Origin: Planctomycetota bacterium
GTDB taxonomy: Bacteria > Planctomycetota > JAPUJT01
Direction of reading: 5' to 3'
NCBI GenBank assembly: GCA_027296055.1
Contig: JAPUJT010000049.1
Coordinates: 62,001 to 126,000, forward strand
DNA: 64,000 bases
The position numbers and the translations under genes were made by a program. Below the pieces are notes generated by a model. It had not been told where the DNA came from, made no database searches, and was given only the letters and a program-made list of their open reading frames with translations. This document shows positions 59,865 through 64,000 of the stretch, in pieces; within the stretch, counting starts at the first letter, position 1; the number at the start of each line of letters is the position of its first letter.

Positions 59865-61060
59865 CGAGTCGCCTGCGATCTCGTGTGGTTCATGCTCTGA
59901 AAGAGATTGCCGTAGTCTCGCACGACTCGATCCCAGCTGTACTCCGAGACAACGGCCCGGCGAGCCGCCTCACCGAGCCGCTTCCGAAGGGATGGGCTGC
60001 GGAGGAGGAGGTCGAGCGCGAGGCAGAGCGGATCGACTCGCCCGGCCGGCACCAGGATGCCCGTCTCTCCCTGTCGGATCGCCTCGGGGATTCCATCGGT
60101 GCGCGTGGAGACCACCGGCTTCCCCGCCGCCATCGCCTCGAGGATCGCCAGGGGGAGGCCTTCATAGAGGCTGGGGAGGCAAAAGATGTCGGCGGCCGCG
60201 TAAATCTCCGGCATCCGCTCATGCGGGACCTCGCGCAGAATTCGCGCCCGATCCGATATCCGAAGGCGTCGGATCTGAGATGAGTAGTCTCGACGTCCTC
60301 GCCCGACGAGGAGGAGATGGGCTTTGGGGTGTCGCGGGGCGAGCCGGGCGAAGGCCTCGAGGAGGTACTCCACGCCTTTCCGACCGACGAATCGCCCGGC
60401 GAAGAGGATCAGCTGCGCATCCTCGAGGCCGAGGTCCCGGCGGAAGGCGGTCCCGTCCACGCCGGGTCCGAATCGGTCCGGGTCGACGCCGTTGGGCACC
60501 CGCTGCGCCCGGGTCGCATAGTCCGTCGAGATCTGCCGACAGCCGTCACGGCTGACCGCCACCAACCGGTCGGAGAGGCGGGCCCCCATCACCCCTTCGA
60601 GGTACCGGAAGGGGAAGTCGATCCACTTATCGATCTGCTCGCGGAGCGTGAGCCCTCCACCCCGGTAGGCGCGGAGGAAGCGACTCTCTCTAAGAAAGGA
60701 GCATTGCATCGTGGTGACGATGCGCGGGCCGCGCCCCGTGAGGGCGCGTTCGATCCGCACGATGAGTGCCACCCATGCGCCCGAGAACTCGTGGGCGTGG
60801 ACGATGCCGAATCGGTGACGCCGCCGTGTCTTCAGGTAGGCCAGCGCCGCCGCCCAGGGAAACAGCTTCTTCGGCCCCGTGACCCGTGTCGTCCCGGTCT
60901 CACCGGGGGTCGCTGCGCCTGCTCCGATCATGTGGACCGGGAACCCCATCCTCAGGAGCCCCTTACGCTCCTCGCGGACCAGGACCCCTACCCCCCCGAG
61001 ATCCTCGGGATCGTAACAGCTGCTGATCACGCAGATGGGGAGTCCTCCGGGCGCTCTCAT
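59861..61060 (-). CDS. GT4 family glycosyltransferase
   Basis: 399 residues. ATG 61060 overlaps the previous stop (ATGA). N-terminal V-I-S-S-C-Y-D-P-E-D-L-G-G-V-G-V-L-V and a central H-A-H-E-F-S-G-A-W. The GT4 domain has R-V-P-N-G-V-D-P-D-R-F, L-F-A-G-R-F-V-G-R-K-G, the E-x7-E catalytic region F-C-L-P-S-L-Y-E-G-L-P-L-A-I-L-E-A-M-A-A-G-K-P-V-V and G-E-T-G-I-L-V-P. Cytoplasmic, retaining, uses nucleotide sugars. Second to last in the overlapping operon. Confidence 0.92.
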   Translation of the reverse strand: MRAPGGLPICVISSCYDPEDLGGVGVLVREERKGLLRMGFPVHMIGAGAATPGETGTTRVTGPKKLFPWAAALAYLKTRRRHRFGIVHAHEFSGAWVALIVRIERALTGRGPRIVTTMQCSFLRESRFLRAYRGGGLTLREQIDKWIDFPFRYLEGVMGARLSDRLVAVSRDGCRQISTDYATRAQRVPNGVDPDRFGPGVDGTAFRRDLGLEDAQLILFAGRFVGRKGVEYLLEAFARLAPRHPKAHLLLVGRGRRDYSSQIRRLRISDRARILREVPHERMPEIYAAADIFCLPSLYEGLPLAILEAMAAGKPVVSTRTDGIPEAIRQGETGILVPAGRVDPLCLALDLLLRSPSLRKRLGEAARRAVVSEYSWDRVVRDYGNLFQSMNHTRSQATR

Positions 61061-62310
61061 CGACGCCTCGTCGCTAAATCTTCGAGGATGGCCAGATACT
61101 TGTCCGCCACGCTCTCCCACGAGTAGAAGGATTCCACGCGCCGCCGAGCCTTCTCTCCCAGGCGGGCCGCCGTCTTCGGATCTCCGATGATCTCCTCGAC
61201 CCGCCGGGCCATCGCGATCGGGTCTCCAGGTTCGACGAGATGGCCCGTGACCCGGTCCTCCACCACTCCCGGGATTCCGCCGACCCGGGTCGCCACGACG
61301 GGCCTCGCCGTCGCCATCGCCTCGAGGAGCACCAGGGGGAGACCTTCGAACAGGGAGGGGATCAGGACGGCGTCGGCCGCATCGTAGAAGGGCGGAAGGT
61401 CGCGATTCCGGACGTGTCCGGCCAGGACGATCCGATCCTCCACGCCCAGGCGTTGGGAGAATTCGAGGAGAGGTTTTTCATAACCTCGACCGCTCCCTAC
61501 CACGAGGAGGCGGACGTCGCTCCGGGTCCGGCGGATCTCACGGAGAGCCACCAGGAGATCGTGCAATCCCTTGCGCATGCGGAAGGCGCCGACGAAGAGG
61601 AGGATCGGAGATCCGTTCAGCCCCAACCTCTCTCGCACGGCTTTCCCTCCTCCTGGCCGGAACCGATTCGAATCGACACCATTGGGAATCCACCTGAATC
61701 CAGCCGGTGGATCTCCTCCCATCCTTTCGCATTCCCGGAGACCGGACCTGCTGACCGCCGTGATCCCATCGGAGAGCCTCACGGCGATCCGATCGGCCAG
61801 GACATGGAGGGGACCTGTGAAGTACTTGTAGATGTACTCTCTCAAGACGGGCCGGACGCGAATTCCATCCGGAAGAATCCGTCCGCGGACCTGCCGGGCC
61901 TCCTCTCTGCTGGAGGCATGAAACGTCGTGATCAGCCGGGGGCGCCGGTTCCCGAGGGCCGCTCGCGCGAGATAGATGCCGGGCGCGCTCGCTTGATGGA
62001 TGTGCAGGAGATCCAGGGTCCTGAACCGCAAAGGGAGGAGCAAGGATGCCCCGCCGAAGAGGGCCGGGCTGGCGCCGAGGCGGACGATCCCCTCCTCCCG
62101 ATCCGCTGCCGTCCCCGAGGTATAGACGGTGACTTCGTGGCCCTTTCGCCGGTAGGCGTCTCTCAGGGAGGCGACGACCTCCCCGACCCCACCGATCCGG
62201 TCCGGAGGATAAGTGTCGGTCACCAGACCGATTCGCCACCGGGCTTCAGGACTTCCGGATGATCGCGTAGAGCGTGTAGCCCTTGTTATTTCTGTGTGAT
62301 CCCCTGGCAT
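61057..62310 (-). CDS. GT4 family glycosyltransferase
   Basis: 417 residues from ATG 62310 (GGAG just upstream), overlapping the end of the methyltransferase gene by 65 bases in another frame. A later GTG could give a shorter form. N-terminal I-G-L-V-T-D-T-Y-P-P-D-R-I-G-G-V-G-E-V, then R-W-I-P-N-G-V-D-S-N-R-F, F-V-G-A-F-R-M-R-K-G, L-I-P-S-L-F-E-G-L-P-L-V-L-L-E-A-M-A-T-A-R-P-V-V and V-T-G-H-L-V-E-P-G. Similar to the neighbouring GT4 but clearly diverged, so a different sugar or linkage is likely. Confidence 0.9.
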   Translation of the reverse strand: MPGDHTEITRATRSTRSSGSPEARWRIGLVTDTYPPDRIGGVGEVVASLRDAYRRKGHEVTVYTSGTAADREEGIVRLGASPALFGGASLLLPLRFRTLDLLHIHQASAPGIYLARAALGNRRPRLITTFHASSREEARQVRGRILPDGIRVRPVLREYIYKYFTGPLHVLADRIAVRLSDGITAVSRSGLRECERMGGDPPAGFRWIPNGVDSNRFRPGGGKAVRERLGLNGSPILLFVGAFRMRKGLHDLLVALREIRRTRSDVRLLVVGSGRGYEKPLLEFSQRLGVEDRIVLAGHVRNRDLPPFYDAADAVLIPSLFEGLPLVLLEAMATARPVVATRVGGIPGVVEDRVTGHLVEPGDPIAMARRVEEIIGDPKTAARLGEKARRRVESFYSWESVADKYLAILEDLATRRR

Positions 62311-62893
62311 CCCTCTCCGCCACCCGATGGGCCCACCGCCGGCCGATCGACGGGACGACCCGCCACGCCAGCCGGAGGAAGAAGTACCCTCGAAGAAACG
62401 CCAGGCCTCTCCAGTGGAGGAAGCGGACGTCCGACACACGGCCTGACGGGATCATGCGCCGGATCTCGTCCTCTCCGATTCCCCGGAAGCCGGCATCATG
62501 CCCCCACCGCACGTGGAGCCATCCCGTCAGGAACGCGGGGAACACCCGCATGCCGAGATGCGGAACGGAGATCAAGAGCGTCCCGCCGGGGCGGAGGACC
62601 CGCAGCGCCGACGCGATCAACTCCTCCCTCCTCCGGACGTGCTCGATCACCTCGAGGGCGAAGACCCAGTCAAACGAATTCGAGCGGAAGGGGAGGCGGG
62701 TTCCGTCCCCCCGAACATAATGGATGGGATACCGTCGCTGGGGCTGGATGTCCACACCCACCCGGAGTCCCCCGCCGGATCGGTAGGCGACGACGCCGTC
62801 ATGGCAGCCGACATCCAGCACGCTTGCCCGCGGGGGAGGCGCGAGCCCGAGACGCCCCAGAGTCTCGGTCCGGTAGAACGAGCCTAGCCTCAC
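62246..62893 (-). CDS. Class I SAM-dependent methyltransferase
   Basis: 215 residues. GTG 62893 overlaps the previous stop (GTGA). The SAM-binding motif is S-V-L-D-V-G-C-H-D-G-V-V, then V-G-V-D-I-Q, L-P-F-R-S-N-S-F-D-W-V-F-A-L-E-V-I-E-H-V and L-R-P-G-G-T-L-L-I-S-V-P-H. This is the Methyltransf_11 type. In a glycan operon it probably O-methylates a sugar or modifies a lipid precursor. The basic C-terminal tail may touch the membrane. Confidence 0.9.
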   Translation of the reverse strand: MRLGSFYRTETLGRLGLAPPPRASVLDVGCHDGVVAYRSGGGLRVGVDIQPQRRYPIHYVRGDGTRLPFRSNSFDWVFALEVIEHVRRREELIASALRVLRPGGTLLISVPHLGMRVFPAFLTGWLHVRWGHDAGFRGIGEDEIRRMIPSGRVSDVRFLHWRGLAFLRGYFFLRLAWRVVPSIGRRWAHRVAERDARGSHRNNKGYTLYAIIRKS

Positions 62894-64000
62894 CTGGATT
62901 CGTTCCTGGACAGGGCGAGGCGGTAGGCGGCATCCCACTCCCGGCCGACCCGCGAGATAGGAAATCGGTCGAGGGCCCCCTGGCGAGCGGCCGCCCCCAT
63001 CCGGTCCAGCAGTTGACCGGATCGGGCCATCCGGCGAATAGAATCGCGAAGGGTCTCCACGTCGCGTGGCGGGTAGAGGAATCCGTTCAGGCCATCCTCG
63101 ATCGCCTCGTCGCTGCCGACACCGCGACAGGCGATGACCGGCAGTCCGCTGGACAGGGCCTCGAGATTCCCCACGGAGAGCCCCTCCTGGATGCTGGGGT
63201 TGATCATGAAATCCACCGACCGCAGGAACTCGGGCATCTCACGGTGGGGGACCGCGCCAAGGAGATGGACCTGTCTTCGTAACCCTAGCGAGCGGACCTC
63301 CTGCTCGATCCTTTGCCGCTCGGGACCGTCCCCGGCGATTCGCAGGGAGAGCTTGTCTCGCTCGGACGCGGGGATCCCGGAGAGGGCCCGGACCACGTCC
63401 CTGACCCGCTTTTCCGGGAGGAGCCTGCGCGCCACCCCGATGATCCTCTCGCCGTTCCGATCCCGACGGCCCGGGAAAAAGGCCTTCGTGTCGACGCCGT
63501 TGCGTACGACGTCGATCTCCTCCATCGGCAGGCCGTAGCTCCCCGCCTTCTGTCGAAGGTATTCGCTTACCACGAGAGAGACATCGCTCCGTCTGTGCAC
63601 GAACGAAAGGGCCCTTCGAACGATAGGTCGATCGGGCAGATGGAGATCCGCGCCATGACCGAGGGTCACGAGGGGAATCCGAACGAACGGCCTGGCGAGA
63701 GCCGCCGCCAGTCCGCCGGGGATGAACCAGTGGGCGTGAATCAGGTCGGCTCTCTCCCTGTGGGCAAACAGGGTGAGGTAGTAGATGCTTGCCAGGAGAA
63801 AGCCAGGAAGCTGCAGGCGGGCCAGGCGACTCTTCCGGATGGACGGAAGCAATCCTTGCTCGCAATGGAGCATAGGGGCCGTTCCGGGGGAGTACGGGTA
63901 CGCGACCACCCGGATCCCCTCCTCCTCGCGACGCACTTTCAGGCCCCGGGACAGGGAGGGCACGAGGACCGTCACGTCGTTGCCCCGATCCCTCACCGCG
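62890..64000 (-). CDS. GT4 family glycosyltransferase, N terminus beyond window
   Basis: The frame is open at the right edge. The visible 369 residues begin inside the usual first helix (R-D-R-G-N-D-V-T-V-L-V-P-S), so about 25 residues are missing. Landmarks: I-H-A-H-W-F-I-P-G-G-L-A-A-A, V-R-N-G-V-D-T-K-A-F-F, G-V-A-R-R-L-L-P-E-K-R, M-I-N-P-S-I-Q-E-G-L-S-V-G-N-L-E-A-L-S-S-G-L-P-V-I-A and N-G-F-L-Y-P-P. The S-V-G-N-L-E-A motif differs from the other two GT4 enzymes. Its stop overlaps the methyltransferase start, so the operon begins to the right of the window. Confidence 0.9.
   Translation of the reverse strand, partial: AVRDRGNDVTVLVPSLSRGLKVRREEEGIRVVAYPYSPGTAPMLHCEQGLLPSIRKSRLARLQLPGFLLASIYYLTLFAHRERADLIHAHWFIPGGLAAALARPFVRIPLVTLGHGADLHLPDRPIVRRALSFVHRRSDVSLVVSEYLRQKAGSYGLPMEEIDVVRNGVDTKAFFPGRRDRNGERIIGVARRLLPEKRVRDVVRALSGIPASERDKLSLRIAGDGPERQRIEQEVRSLGLRRQVHLLGAVPHREMPEFLRSVDFMINPSIQEGLSVGNLEALSSGLPVIACRGVGSDEAIEDGLNGFLYPPRDVETLRDSIRRMARSGQLLDRMGAAARQGALDRFPISRVGREWDAAYRLALSRNESR

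Noticed and set aside
1..64000. tRNA, rRNA, CRISPR array, insertion sequence, integrase or origin
   Set aside because: All intergenic gaps are 308 bp or shorter and none shows a tRNA cloverleaf, regularly spaced repeats, transposase-like reading frame or clustered DnaA boxes that I can recognise by eye.

Overview
The window is about 64 kb of high-GC bacterial DNA, packed with genes and carrying no RNA genes, insertion sequences, prophage or CRISPR array that I can see. The organism looks Gram-negative: many genes start with type II (lipobox) signal peptides, and there is a SurA-like periplasmic chaperone, a pair of M16 peptidases and a pseudopilin operon. Ribosome binding sites are strong (GGAGG or GGGAG), starts are ATG, GTG or TTG, and near-consensus sigma-70 promoters (TTGACN, 17-18 bp, TANNAT) precede many genes. 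The family mix is typical of uncultured Planctomycetota or an allied high-GC lineage: squalene-oxidase-repeat proteins with a TM segment, SBBP, NHL, kelch, IPT and FG-GAP proteins, DUF1028 and DUF3179. The phylum call is an inference only.

Layout. 1-4.7 kb: end of an FG-GAP protein, a DinB-like protein, a short Tag-like glycosylase, a charged exported repeat protein and an IPT/TIG lipoprotein. 4.7-8.1 kb: a three-gene minus-strand operon (DUF3179 membrane protein, class I aminotransferase, C39-like protein) ending at a clear hairpin terminator. 8.2-18.1 kb: squalene-oxidase-repeat protein; an operon of active M16 peptidase, inactive M16 lipoprotein and PPIase; mfd. 18.2-32.8 kb: DUF1028 protein, S41-like peptidase, HEAT/hydrolase fusion plus DUF255 thioredoxin protein, membrane spermidine-synthase-like protein, GT2, zinc-ribbon protein, pentapeptide protein, CutA, AmrS-type radical SAM enzyme and family 5 uracil-DNA glycosylase. 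32.9-45.8 kb: a surface-protein region with two kelch/Ig lipoproteins, a pseudopilin operon that includes a pilin-like NHL propeller, and two SBBP proteins. 46-50 kb: small protein plus ornithine aminotransferase, M20 hydrolase and GT2. 50-58.2 kb: IPT/propeller lipoprotein, a small lipoprotein between short repeats, and a giant NHL lipoprotein. 58.3-64 kb: an overlapping minus-strand operon for surface glycan assembly (three GT4 enzymes, a methyltransferase and a GT39-like membrane enzyme), cut by the window edge.

The most notable observation is the DUF3179 gene at 6830-8077. A single in-frame TGA falls exactly where the family has the first Cys of its CxxC motif, giving U-S-M-C. It is followed at the right distance by a GC-rich hairpin with a G near the start of the loop, as expected for a bacterial SECIS. 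I propose this as a candidate selenoprotein. Other points worth a look are a sigma-54-like promoter in front of the pseudopilin operon, matched promoters and initially transcribed regions on the two SBBP paralogues, dispersed REP-like palindromes, and several enzyme folds with missing catalytic residues.
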